19,896 nt of DNA, taken from NCBI GenBank assembly GCA_030740295.1, contig JASLXP010000614.1, positions 1 through 19,896 on the forward strand. Reading direction: 5' to 3'. Under the pieces are notes generated by a model. It saw only the letters and a program-made list of their open reading frames with translations, was not told where the DNA came from and ran no database searches. Below, one piece after another: positions 1 to 7,884 of this stretch; position 1 is the stretch's first letter, and every line of letters starts with the position of its first letter. This DNA is from Planctomycetota bacterium. Its GTDB lineage: Bacteria; Planctomycetota; PUPC01; JACPCR01. A program made the translations under genes and the position numbers.

Positions 1-996
1 GTTCTTCGCAAAACCTGGACGGCCCTTACAGACCGGAAGGCCCAACGCGCCTGCCTGTTCTCGATGGGCATTCATCCCGATGGAAATGCTGACATCGCTC
101 TCGAGGCCGTAAGGAAGTGGCCCTATGAGGTCTTCGATGTCGCCGCGGCCGTGCTGGCAAAGGGCGACAGAAAACATGCCCGGCGCGCGGTCGAACATAT
201 GTTGAAGCACTCCGACCGGGGCCACGAAGAGGCGCTGAGGCTGGCAGCAACGATGAAACTGCGCGGGTCTGAAGAATTTGCAATCAGCATCGCTGAAAGC
301 GAAGGCGACCTCATCCTCCGTCAAACCGCGATGCATTACCTGAAACAGGCAGAAGGGAAATTCAGGAAGTGCGGCCTGCCCTGGCTCGGTCACAGCGATT
401 CTGATCTGCGGCTCTCTGCCATACAGATGATGGGCGACCCGCATGGGCTGACAAAAGGCGACATGAATGAGATTGGCCCGGTGCTGATCAAAGTCGCCCA
501 GTCTGATCCTTCCATGGGACACCGGCAGGAGGCAGTGTTCGCCCTTGGGAAATGGAAAGCCCCGTTGGCGAAGCCGTTCTTCAAAAAGTTGATCGATGAG
601 AACGCTGCCGGTGCGCTACAGTTTCGGATTTCTCACTATTGGAACTACCGACTCTACCTGATGGGGCTGCTGGGAATGGCCAGGATGGAGGAAGAGGGAT
701 CATCAGCTCGAAAACTACTGCTTGATATTCACAGAAGAGGCGGCCCGACGGCCAGGATGGATGTGCTTCTGGCGTTTACTGAATTGGGAGAGGTCCCTGA
801 GATCGCACTTGAAAGCCTGTCTACATCCGAGCCCAAAATTGTGGCTACCGCCGCACGACTGATCCGAGTACATGGCTCAGATGACCAGCAACGACGGATG
901 ATGACTTTCTTCAAACGCTCACCGCTGTGGGAACTGTTCCGCAGCTCTGGAATCGATGACCACAACATCCTGAAGTTCTCGGAAGTAGCAGAATGA
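1..996 (+). CDS. HEAT-repeat-like protein, 5' end outside window
   Basis: The reading frame is open from the first base (VLRKTWTALTDRKAQRACLFS precedes the first ATG at 64), so the true start is probably upstream and at least 331 residues are visible. The protein consists of successive helical pairs rich in Ala, Leu, Arg and Glu, for example around residues 45-60, 135-160 and 240-290, with phrases such as RQEAVFALGKWKAP and IVATAARLIRVHG that are typical of HEAT/PBS-lyase-like repeats. Such alpha-solenoids usually act as protein-binding scaffolds; no catalytic motif is visible. There is no signal peptide in the visible part. It is followed 79 bases later by the nucleotidyltransferase-like gene on the same strand. 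The function is not recognised; only the repeat class is supported. Confidence 0.7.
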   Translation, partial: VLRKTWTALTDRKAQRACLFSMGIHPDGNADIALEAVRKWPYEVFDVAAAVLAKGDRKHARRAVEHMLKHSDRGHEEALRLAATMKLRGSEEFAISIAESEGDLILRQTAMHYLKQAEGKFRKCGLPWLGHSDSDLRLSAIQMMGDPHGLTKGDMNEIGPVLIKVAQSDPSMGHRQEAVFALGKWKAPLAKPFFKKLIDENAAGALQFRISHYWNYRLYLMGLLGMARMEEEGSSARKLLLDIHRRGGPTARMDVLLAFTELGEVPEIALESLSTSEPKIVATAARLIRVHGSDDQQRRMMTFFKRSPLWELFRSSGIDDHNILKFSEVAE

Positions 997-1075
997 GCCT
1001 TCCCATTTTCGTGCAAGGAAACCGTGTCCCGGTGGGATATAATCTCTGCACCTGCTTTCTGATGAAGGTATAGAG

Positions 1076-1666
1076 ATGTCCCAAGTATCACTCAGCCCCG
1101 TTTCCCTTGAAAGGATGGTTAAAGCCGTGGAAAAAGTTCGTGATCGATTGGAGCGGGTGACCTCCATACTGGAACAACACAGTGTGCCCTATGCTGTCGC
1201 AGGCGGGAACGCAGTGGCCGCCTGGGTGGCCAGGGTCGATGAAGCTGCGGTCAGGAATACGCAAGATGTGGACATTCTTCTAAGGAGGAGCGATCTACAA
1301 TCAGCTCAGGATGCTCTAGCGCCGGAGGGTTTCATATACCGAAACGTGGCAGGCGTTCACATGTTTCTGGATGGGCCCGACGCCAAGCCGAGGGATGCCG
1401 TGCACGTGGTCTGGGCGGGGGAGAAAGTGAGACAAGACTACCCTATTCACGCGCCTGACGTGCTTGAGTCAGAATCCTCGGGTGACTTTACTGTTGTATC
1501 ACTCGAAGCCCTGGTCAAAATGAAACTGACATCCTTCAGGGACAAAGATCGAACCCATGTCCGAGACCTTATCGGTGTCGACCTGGTAAACGCATCCTGG
1601 CTGAAGCGACTTCCATCCGTTCTGGCCGAACGCCTGCAGGAACTCCTCGATAATCCTGACGGATGA
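1076..1666 (+). CDS. nucleotidyltransferase-fold protein (AbiEii/MNT-like)
   Basis: This is a 196-residue cytoplasmic protein. Residues 36-50 (SVPYAVAGGNAVAAW) and 62-69 (TQDVDILL) match the GG(N/S) and D-x-D core of the DNA polymerase beta-like nucleotidyltransferase superfamily, with Asp64 and Asp66 as the expected metal ligands. Residues 142-165 (SLEALVKMKLTSF then KDRTHVRDL) match the C-terminal helix seen in AbiEii-type and related uncharacterised nucleotidyltransferases, where a Lys and a conserved H-x-x-D-L segment occur. The start is supported by GAAGG eight to ten bases upstream of ATG 1076. The reaction is unknown: family members transfer NMP groups to proteins, RNA or small molecules. 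No toxin or antitoxin partner is adjacent, so a toxin-antitoxin role is not supported. Confidence 0.75.
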   Translation: MSQVSLSPVSLERMVKAVEKVRDRLERVTSILEQHSVPYAVAGGNAVAAWVARVDEAAVRNTQDVDILLRRSDLQSAQDALAPEGFIYRNVAGVHMFLDGPDAKPRDAVHVVWAGEKVRQDYPIHAPDVLESESSGDFTVVSLEALVKMKLTSFRDKDRTHVRDLIGVDLVNASWLKRLPSVLAERLQELLDNPDG

Positions 1667-1692
1667 TCCAGCCGCCATTTCTCACTCCTCGT

Positions 1693-1732
1693 GGCGACAG
1701 GCTGCCACCAGCCTGTCAGCCGTTGTTTTTTT
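1693..1732 (+). terminator. Rho-independent terminator after the nucleotidyltransferase gene
   Basis: A perfect 9-bp stem (GACAGGCTG 1696-1704 with CAGCCTGTC 1709-1717, loop CCAC) is extended by GGC/GCC across a single bulged A at 1718 and followed by GTTG and seven T residues (1726-1732). It lies 27 bases after the stop at 1666. The GACAGGC...GCCTGTC core resembles the palindromic unit at 3847-3865, so it may also be a domesticated copy of that repeat. Confidence 0.75.
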
Positions 1733-2054
1733 CAGGTCCTGATAAAACAGACGAATCAACACTTTGTCACTTTCGACGATCTGTTATTAGCTCAGTCGTT
1801 GTGTGCTGAGAGATAAGAATGCCAACACTCGCAACACAGTTTCCAACATTCCTGAAAAGGCCCTGCTCTGATTACCACATACGTTCTCAGTATTGGCGGT
1901 GAAGGGTGACCGAGCACAACACATGGATGCGATTCAGTTACCGTAAGCGTCCTGGGCTCCAGCTATGGAACCGTGTACCCACATTGTTCCTCTGCCATTC
2001 TCTCCCAGTGCCGTCGGTGATACTCGCGATCTCGTCTTTATTCCGCATAATGGC
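1733..2054. other. intergenic stretch with no identifiable gene
   Basis: Between the terminator and the end of the minus-strand beta-helix gene I see no coding signal on either strand. A plus-strand open frame beginning at 1906 runs antisense into the beta-helix gene and lacks recognisable protein sequence. No strong hairpin or promoter pair could be called. Confidence 0.5.
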
Positions 2055-3554
2055 TCAATTCCCCTCCACATTCCCTGAGACATCCTGCTGTTCGTCGCGC
2101 GTCTCGATCGTGCTTCCGTTCGCGAAGAAGATGTTCCCGTTCACGCGGTGCTTGCCGGACACGATGGGGCTGCCATCGATCTGCCGGTCCGTCACCTTGC
2201 CGCGCAGACGCAGGGCCGGGCCGGTGCAACGGCCGATGACGTTGTCACGGAATATCTGGTTGCAGCAGTCGTGCTCGTAGATGCCACTGCCATCGACTCC
2301 CCAGACGGAGTTCCGATCGATTAGGTTTGGCACGCGTGACGCTTCGATGAAGATGCCTCCGAACATGGTGTATCCCCCGGTGATCACGTTCTCCGTGCAG
2401 CGACTGTTCCGGTTCGCGAAGTCCATCCAGATGCCGCTCCCGTGCAGCGTGTTCTCGATGACGTTGCGCCGAATCACGGTGTTCACATTGTGGTGCGTCT
2501 TAATGGCGGCAGTCTCGAAGTACCGCTCCACGTCATGGAATGCGTTCCCGTGGAGAATGTTTGCCTCGATCAGGTTATTCGCGCATGCTACCCCTGCGAT
2601 TCCGCACACGCCGCACTCAGTCACGGTGTTGGCGCGCACGATGTGCCAGCCGGGATGCTTACGCGGCTGGGGAAGGGTCCCGTGCTGACTGCCAAGATCG
2701 ATCCCAAGCCCGTTGGTCTGCCGGATAATGTTGTCCTCGATGAGCCAGTGATGCCCCCGTGTGGTCGACAGCGCGCCGAACTGAGGGAATGAGAACGGGT
2801 TGCCCGCATGCTCGATGGTGAACCCCTTGACGTGCAAGTAGCCGAGGCCCGGCTTCGCCGGAGCGAAAACGTCTCGGTGCACCGTGATCTCCATGCCGAC
2901 GGTATTCGGATCTTCAGCGTCGAGCAGGTGGACATATAACATTCGACCGCCGGGACGCACAAAGTAGTACCCCGGCAGTCTTGTCAGCTCCGAGCGTGTC
3001 GAACACTGGATCAATCGGCGCCCGTCCTGAAACACCAGCCCACATGGCAGCGTGTATGGCTTCGTTCCCCGCAGCGGCTCTGCCCAAGGCATGATGTCGA
3101 ACTGGGCTTCCGATACGTTGGGCGTCGCGAAGGGGCTGTCTTCACCGAGGCCCTCGTTGTCGAGGTCGAGGCGCCAGACCCGGCCGGTCCGGCCGCTCCG
3201 CTGCCACGTCCCGGAGACAACGCGCGATCCGCGAATAATCACCTCTTCGCCCGGCGCGGCCTGGTAGCTGATCATCCTGGACGGCGAGGTCCCGCCGCGC
3301 GCGGGCTGTACCCGTTCGCGGTACACGCCGCCGGCGACCACCACACGTTGTCCTGGCCGCAGGACCTGTGCGGAACGGCCAATGGTCCGGAAGGGCTCGG
3401 CCTTCGTGCCCGGGTTGAGGTCGCACGAGTTAGGGGCCGTTCCGGCCACGAAGTACGTCTTGTCGAAACGCAGTACCGGCCGCCACGTGCGGAATTCGCG
3501 ACCATTGGGCAAATCCACGCGTGGAGAGAGTCCCTGTAGGTTGTGTCCGCTCAT
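2055..3554 (-). CDS. right-handed parallel beta-helix protein
   Basis: This 499-residue protein has the opening typical of bacterial beta-helix polysaccharide-active proteins: residues 47-110 read N-P-G-T-x4-PF-x-TI, then PGQRVVVAGGVYRERV, a GGTS and PGEEVIIRGS. A central insert of roughly residues 110-240 follows. Then come repeated short strands with Asn-rich turns (IEDNIIRQTNG, VRANTVTECG, IEANILHGN, IRRNVIENT, FRDNVIGRC), the signature of PbH1 repeats. Relatives include polysaccharide lyases and glycoside hydrolases, but no catalytic set can be assigned. No signal peptide is visible at MSGHNLQGLS, unusual for a polysaccharide-degrading enzyme. The ribosome-binding site before ATG 3554 is weak (GAGAG). 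It is the last gene of the minus-strand cluster, 376 bases after the sialidase-like gene, so it may be separately transcribed. Confidence 0.85.
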   Translation of the reverse strand: MSGHNLQGLSPRVDLPNGREFRTWRPVLRFDKTYFVAGTAPNSCDLNPGTKAEPFRTIGRSAQVLRPGQRVVVAGGVYRERVQPARGGTSPSRMISYQAAPGEEVIIRGSRVVSGTWQRSGRTGRVWRLDLDNEGLGEDSPFATPNVSEAQFDIMPWAEPLRGTKPYTLPCGLVFQDGRRLIQCSTRSELTRLPGYYFVRPGGRMLYVHLLDAEDPNTVGMEITVHRDVFAPAKPGLGYLHVKGFTIEHAGNPFSFPQFGALSTTRGHHWLIEDNIIRQTNGLGIDLGSQHGTLPQPRKHPGWHIVRANTVTECGVCGIAGVACANNLIEANILHGNAFHDVERYFETAAIKTHHNVNTVIRRNVIENTLHGSGIWMDFANRNSRCTENVITGGYTMFGGIFIEASRVPNLIDRNSVWGVDGSGIYEHDCCNQIFRDNVIGRCTGPALRLRGKVTDRQIDGSPIVSGKHRVNGNIFFANGSTIETRDEQQDVSGNVEGN

Positions 3555-3569
3555 GTCATGCGCTCTCGT

Positions 3570-3779
3570 CTACTGCACCTCACGCCGAAGATCATACTTG
3601 AAGGCGTACTGCCCCGGGTCGATCTCGCCTTCGCGAAGTTTGCGGAGAATCTCTTCTTTCTCCCTCTGCTCGGCGTCGCTGTTACTGGGATTGTCCGCAA
3701 TGATAGCCTCCAGCCTTTCATCGGAGAACTCCCCTTCACCGTGCTTCTGGAAAACAGTGAAACTTTGCTTCTCCCAGAA
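3570..3779 (-). pseudogene. possible C-terminal remnant of a lost gene
   Basis: Between the sialidase-like and beta-helix genes one minus-strand frame reads as convincing soluble protein for about 68 residues, ending at the stop at 3570. It includes EGEFSDERLEAIIADNP and EEILRKLREGEIDPGQYAF. This highly charged helical text has normal composition, but upstream of about 3780 it degenerates into Arg/Pro-rich sequence and then into the palindromic repeat at 3843-3893. No ATG or convincing ribosome-binding site precedes it. It may be the tail of a truncated gene or a short gene with a rare start; the family is not recognised. Confidence 0.4.
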
Positions 3780-3842
3780 TGGCCGCGGGGGATGCAGTGG
3801 TCGAGCCAGTCCACAGGGAACAGGCCACCTGGGGAGTCTTTC

Positions 3843-3893
3843 GTGGGACAGGCGTCCCGCCTGTCTTCTTGACAGCCGAGACGGCTGTCCCAC
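3843..3893. repeat. palindromic dispersed-type repeat unit (double hairpin)
   Basis: Two back-to-back 8-bp hairpins (GACAGGCG/CGCCTGTC at 3847-3854 and 3858-3865; GACAGCCG/CGGCTGTC at 3871-3878 and 3882-3889) are enclosed by a 9-bp outer stem, GTGGGACAG 3843-3851 with CTGTCCCAC 3885-3893. It can therefore fold either as one long cruciform or as two hairpins. In translation it yields GTGVPPVF and RLSRRQAGRLSH type peptides, a hallmark I associate with short interspersed palindromes of PVC-group genomes. The copy number in the genome cannot be seen here. Confidence 0.7.
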
Positions 3894-3930
3894 ACGATCG
3901 TCCGAATGGGGGTTGCGGCCGCGGTAAGAG

Positions 3931-5028
3931 TCAGGACAGGAAATCCTCCTCCCGTAAACTCATCCTCAGGCCCCACCGGTGGGCGGTGATCCAAAGGGTG
4001 CCGGGCTCAGGCTCGAACGCGTATGGATAGCACACCTCCGCGCGTCGTTCTTCATCTTCGCTCCTGGCGATGACCGTCGAGGGTGTCCAGGTTGCGCATT
4101 CGTCCTCGGAGAAGCTCATCGACAGCTCAGCGCGGAAGTTGCTGGCGGGTGTCGCCGACCAGGTGCCGTCTCCTCCCATCAGGGGGTAGCTATCGTGGTT
4201 TGCCGGATACGGCCTGTTCCATAAGAGCAGAATCCGCCCGCTCGCGAGCCGCTTCAGCATGGGCGGCGTGCTGCTTGCCGGGATTCCTGTTGGGCCGTAG
4301 GGATGCCAGGTCTCCCCTACGTCGGTGGATTCCGCCCGCCAGAGGAACCCCCAGTTCGTACGCATGTACTGAAGAAGCCGACCGTCGCGAAGCTCGATGA
4401 TCGAGCCTTCCGTGACCCCGTCATGGTGCCCGTTGCCCCCGAGGTCCATCACGTTGCTTCCCTTCCAGGTCGCGCCGTCGTCATCAGAGAAGTAGCAGAG
4501 CACGGTATGACGCCCTGGATTGTGACGCATCTTCATGCTTGTGAAGACGATCCTTCCGTCGCGTAGTTCGATGATGTCTCGAGTGGCCCCGGTCCACTCC
4601 TCGTGCAGTGTCTGCAGGTCCTGCCACGTCTGGCCCTCGTCCAGGCTGCGCATGGCGCACGTGGGCAGGCGGGCGCCCGGAGCGTCCTTCAGTTCATCAT
4701 CCCAGGTCCAGTTTCTCGCCGCGGTGTTCACAAAGCCAAGGACAATGGTCCCGTTCCTGGATCTCAGCAGCGCGCCGGTGTAGGCCACGGCAGTGTCGCT
4801 TCCCGGCGGGACAACCGGGTGTTCATCCCACGTCCCCCCGCTGTCCCTGCTGATGCACACCTGCGACGGGTCCCGCCCCGCCACGGACAGGATGGCGCCG
4901 TCGTCCAGATGCACGAACGGCCCCACGGGGATCGACGGCATCTGCTCGGCCCGCTCGTGAACCCGGATGCTGTCCACAATCTCTTCGGACAGGCACAATT
5001 CGCCAGCAGCCTCAGGCATATCACTCAT
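3931..5028 (-). CDS. sialidase-superfamily BNR/Asp-box beta-propeller protein
   Basis: The 365-residue protein carries five Asp-box (S-x-D-x-G-x-T-W) motifs at about residues 60-67 (SRDSGGTW), 128-135 (SLDEGQTW), 181-188 (SDDDGATW), 234-241 (STDVGETW) and 307-314 (SEDECATW, with Gly replaced). This spacing fits a six-bladed exo-alpha-sialidase-like propeller. Glu-Gly-Ser-Ile-Ile-Glu-Leu-Arg-Asp-Gly at about 207-216 is the strand pattern seen before catalytic residues in this superfamily, but the Arg triad cannot be assigned by eye. There is no signal peptide. ATG 5028 is preferred over GTG 5031 because GAGGAG sits eight bases upstream. It starts 42 bases after the 417-residue orphan, so it is probably co-transcribed. 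True sialidase activity is not established; many planctomycete-type relatives are unassigned glycoside-binding or hydrolytic proteins. Confidence 0.85.
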   Translation of the reverse strand: MSDMPEAAGELCLSEEIVDSIRVHERAEQMPSIPVGPFVHLDDGAILSVAGRDPSQVCISRDSGGTWDEHPVVPPGSDTAVAYTGALLRSRNGTIVLGFVNTAARNWTWDDELKDAPGARLPTCAMRSLDEGQTWQDLQTLHEEWTGATRDIIELRDGRIVFTSMKMRHNPGRHTVLCYFSDDDGATWKGSNVMDLGGNGHHDGVTEGSIIELRDGRLLQYMRTNWGFLWRAESTDVGETWHPYGPTGIPASSTPPMLKRLASGRILLLWNRPYPANHDSYPLMGGDGTWSATPASNFRAELSMSFSEDECATWTPSTVIARSEDEERRAEVCYPYAFEPEPGTLWITAHRWGLRMSLREEDFLS

Positions 5029-5069
5029 CACAATTGCTCCTCTGAATCAGAATACCGAGATCGCATCCT

Positions 5070-6323
5070 TCAGCCAGTACGAAGTCTGGACTCCATCCAT
5101 TCACGGATGCCGACGCCGAGCTCGGCCGCATGGTTCAGAAACTCGTGGTGCAGGTTCCACCTGTCCAGAGCGTTGCAGAGATGACGCCACAGACAGGCGA
5201 CGAGCCACTCCTTTACCGGCGTCTTTTCCTCTCCCAGGTGCGCATAGACTCGGAGCACCTCATTCTTCGGATCGAACCCCAGATCCACGTGACCGAGGTC
5301 AAGCAACAGGAACTGCATCGGCGTGCCCAGGAGCCAGCGATCCAGCCCGAGAGCGTACCCAAACAAGGCGTTCCGGATCCGCTGCCGTTCCGTTCCCTCC
5401 TTCCGGCTCGGAATGTCCCACTTCCCCGTCCCAATGCCGTGGATCCAGCTCTCGACCCAGCGGAACGTGCTGTGATGGCAGTCAGAAATGCCATGTGCGC
5501 CGTGGGCGATGGCGCCGCAGATTCGGTAGAGGACCTTTCTGTCAGGATCGTCAATGGATTCGAGGTTCTGACGGAACTCCGGCTTGTAGTCCGCGAAGAT
5601 GCGGGGCAGCCCGGCCGCCGCTGAGATCTTCTCGTCCAGCGCGGCCCCGCGGCCGCCCTCGCCGAAGCAGTCCTCGTTCGCCGCCTTCCTGTCGGGGTTC
5701 CTGCGGGTGAAGCATTCGAAAGGCAGGAGCATTCTCTCCAGCATCAGTTGCTGGACTTTAGAGAGGCCCCCCGGCTGACCCAGCCATTCATACGTGCGTC
5801 GGACGAAACCTGCCGCGTGGGGATGCTCGGCCAGCGCCTCATCCTCCGACCGGCCCTCGAGATGGCCCTGCAGGACGGTCTCAATGACCGCCATGGATTC
5901 TTCCTGGCCAAGCTGAGTGCTCCGGTCGCCCGGGCACATCCAGCATCCGTTATGGAACGGCCGCTCCCCAACCCGGCCCACTGCGATCTCCTGGAGCAGT
6001 TCATCGATCGTGATCGGAATGCCACTGTCGCAGTGCACCAGGCTGCTGATGTGCTGCCGCAGCTTTCGCGTTTCGTCATCAAGGGGCACGGGCTGCTCCT
6101 GCATCGAGTTGAGGTGTTCGATGTCCGGTCCCCAGGCAGCTTTGACCCCGGACAAGGCCCACAGATCCCATTTGAAGCAGACGTTGCCCGAGGGATCGGT
6201 AAACTCACCCTCCGCGTCATTCGTCTCCTGAATCGGCTCGGAAGAGGTATTCCCCGTGTAAATGGCCTCAAACCCTTGGGAGAGCGCGCTGTAAGGAACG
6301 AAGCCTTTCATCTGATCAGTCAT
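5070..6323 (-). CDS. uncharacterised 417-residue protein
   Basis: I do not recognise a family. It is a soluble, Trp-, His- and Cys-containing protein without a signal peptide or membrane segment. A possible metal site is HNGCWMC at residues 124-130, with further Cys/His at 97-98 (HC), 270-283 (CGAIAHGAHGISDCHH) and 377-393. The C-terminal half looks helical and contains an R-N-A-L-F-G-Y-A-L-G segment at 317-326. The start is well supported by AAGGGGG about ten bases before ATG 6323, lying inside the end of the DinB gene, whose stop codon is only six bases upstream. This implies translational coupling with DinB. The next gene, the sialidase-like propeller, begins 41 bases downstream. Function unknown. 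Confidence 0.8.
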   Translation of the reverse strand: MTDQMKGFVPYSALSQGFEAIYTGNTSSEPIQETNDAEGEFTDPSGNVCFKWDLWALSGVKAAWGPDIEHLNSMQEQPVPLDDETRKLRQHISSLVHCDSGIPITIDELLQEIAVGRVGERPFHNGCWMCPGDRSTQLGQEESMAVIETVLQGHLEGRSEDEALAEHPHAAGFVRRTYEWLGQPGGLSKVQQLMLERMLLPFECFTRRNPDRKAANEDCFGEGGRGAALDEKISAAAGLPRIFADYKPEFRQNLESIDDPDRKVLYRICGAIAHGAHGISDCHHSTFRWVESWIHGIGTGKWDIPSRKEGTERQRIRNALFGYALGLDRWLLGTPMQFLLLDLGHVDLGFDPKNEVLRVYAHLGEEKTPVKEWLVACLWRHLCNALDRWNLHHEFLNHAAELGVGIREWMESRLRTG

Positions 6324-6329
6324 AGTCAG

Positions 6330-6845
6330 TTACCCCCTTGCAGTCATCATGGCGCGCAGCAACTGGATCCGTCCGATGTGAACGCCCGTGTGGCCCATGG
6401 TCTGCATCAGGACCTTGGCAATGCTGTTGCCCTCGAAGGAGCTTTCCGGGAGCCGATTGAAATCCCGCTCTTCGAGGGAGTCGATGAACTCGTGGCTGCA
6501 CTGGCGCACATCTCCGACCCATTCCTTTACGTCTTCCACGGAACCGACCGCATCGAGAAGTTCATCGGCCGAGGGGAATCCCACGTTGCATCCGAAGATT
6601 GAAAACCTGGCTGGGATCACTTCGTTCTCTGGCCTGCCGTGGAGCAGCACTGCGAGGTGGAATCGCTCGCGGTGTGCAATGTGGCCCACATGCCAGAGGA
6701 CACAATGAATCCCCGGCATGGGCGACCACAGCAGTTGCTCGTCCGTCAGGCCTTTCACCTCCTCAAGCGGGTCCGTATACCAGAAGCCGCGCCCGAATCC
6801 CCAGTGGAATGCGTCGTGCCAGTTGGATTCAGTCGGTTCGCTCAT
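6330..6845 (-). CDS. DinB-superfamily four-helix-bundle protein
   Basis: This 171-residue protein matches the DinB/YfiT-like fold. Residues 48-60 (CVLWHVGHIAHRE) carry the second-helix His pair, and residues 150-164 (MGHTGVHIGRIQLLR) carry the C-terminal HxxxH and G-R-I-x-x-L-R pattern, giving the usual three-His metal site (one of His52/His55, plus His152 and His156). Family members include metal-dependent thiol S-transferases and maleylpyruvate-isomerase-like enzymes, as well as many of unknown function; the substrate here cannot be told. GGAGA lies about nine bases before ATG 6845. It is embedded between two unrecognised proteins of the minus-strand operon and coupled to the 417-residue orphan by a six-base gap. 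Confidence 0.85.
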   Translation of the reverse strand: MSEPTESNWHDAFHWGFGRGFWYTDPLEEVKGLTDEQLLWSPMPGIHCVLWHVGHIAHRERFHLAVLLHGRPENEVIPARFSIFGCNVGFPSADELLDAVGSVEDVKEWVGDVRQCSHEFIDSLEERDFNRLPESSFEGNSIAKVLMQTMGHTGVHIGRIQLLRAMMTARG

Positions 6846-6899
6846 CGAAGCAGTCTCCGTTCTCGGGTCAGATTGTTCAACGCTGGCCGGGACACAATA

Positions 6900-7832
6900 T
6901 CAGGCATGGTTCAGTTCCTCTTCAAAGTCAGACCAGAGCTTGATCAGGTTCTGTTCGTCTTCCACGGGCGCGATCATATGGCGGATCCGTGCGGTGAAGG
7001 ATGCGCCGTCCGGTAGGTCGCCATCCGGAGGCCGGATCTGGTAGTCACGGGCCTGATGCATCCATGTCACCATGGCGGAACAGGAATCGGGGGCAACCAG
7101 GACAACGTGATGGTCGCCGTCGAACCACTCCTGCTTCTCTGACATCAGTACCGGCTTGGCGTAGATGCTGGTGATGAACTCGGAATCGCTGGCATATCTC
7201 GCGGTGATGCCCGCAGTAACCGCGCCGACGCGCGCTGTTTCTTCCGAATCGCGGCTTGCGCGAAATGCCTCCTGACCGCAAGGCTGTATCCCCGCGGTCG
7301 CGTCCCAGTAGTAGTTTCGGTCGGGCGGGTGATAGCAGGCGAACAGTGCGTGGTAGTTCTGCAGCGTTTGGCCGGTCAAGTTCTCGACCGTGATCGTCGT
7401 GTCCCACATGGGGCGGCCATCATGGGCAGCATCTTCTCTGAAGAGCCAGGTCACGGTGGTTCTGACGTGGTTGGCGATGTAGTAGTACGACGCCTCAACA
7501 CAAGTTCCGTCCTCCGCCAGGGAGATCGTCGGCGCGTTGACCACAGTGTTGCGCGGCTCAAAACTCCCGTCGAAACCTGTCCACCATTGGTGCTCCCTGT
7601 TATCCCAGAGGATGCGCGGAACAGGAGGACAGCCGTTGAGCTGAAGAGCTGTAATACCGACGAGATCCGCAAGGCTGTTATCCAGCACACCATCGGGATG
7701 CATGCGGGCGTATCCGACGTTCATCTTGCCGCCATCCGCGACACGGGTATTCATCGGCGTCAGGTTCAGCTCAAGCCAGCCGCCAGTGAACTCGATCAGG
7801 TGGGTTCCTTGATCAGTCTCTCTCAGTTGCAT
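6900..7832 (-). CDS. uncharacterised 310-residue protein, probably beta-rich
   Basis: The frame is open upstream to 8000, but that extension lies inside the preceding gene and is low in protein-like character. ATG 7832 (MQLRETDQGTHLIEF) is the first start outside it and gives a 310-residue protein. It is rich in Trp, Tyr and alternating beta-type segments (WWTGFDGSFEPRNTVVNAP, VEASYYYIANHVRTTVTWLF, WDTTITVENLTGQTLQNYHALF), suggesting beta-sandwich architecture such as is common in carbohydrate-binding or hydrolase domains. No signal peptide, catalytic motif or family is recognised. The ribosome-binding site is modest (GAGAC). It sits 52 bases after the toroid-propeller gene and 54 bases before DinB, so it most likely belongs to the same operon. 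Confidence 0.75.
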   Translation of the reverse strand: MQLRETDQGTHLIEFTGGWLELNLTPMNTRVADGGKMNVGYARMHPDGVLDNSLADLVGITALQLNGCPPVPRILWDNREHQWWTGFDGSFEPRNTVVNAPTISLAEDGTCVEASYYYIANHVRTTVTWLFREDAAHDGRPMWDTTITVENLTGQTLQNYHALFACYHPPDRNYYWDATAGIQPCGQEAFRASRDSEETARVGAVTAGITARYASDSEFITSIYAKPVLMSEKQEWFDGDHHVVLVAPDSCSAMVTWMHQARDYQIRPPDGDLPDGASFTARIRHMIAPVEDEQNLIKLWSDFEEELNHA

Positions 7833-7884
7833 TGCTGTCTCATTGTTTCTTCCGCTGTCTGCCGCACTCCGGTGGGAACACTCA

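Noticed and set aside
5748..6602. Plus-strand open frame of 284 codons
   Set aside because: It is antisense to the coupled 417-residue and DinB genes, which have ribosome-binding sites and, for DinB, clear motifs.
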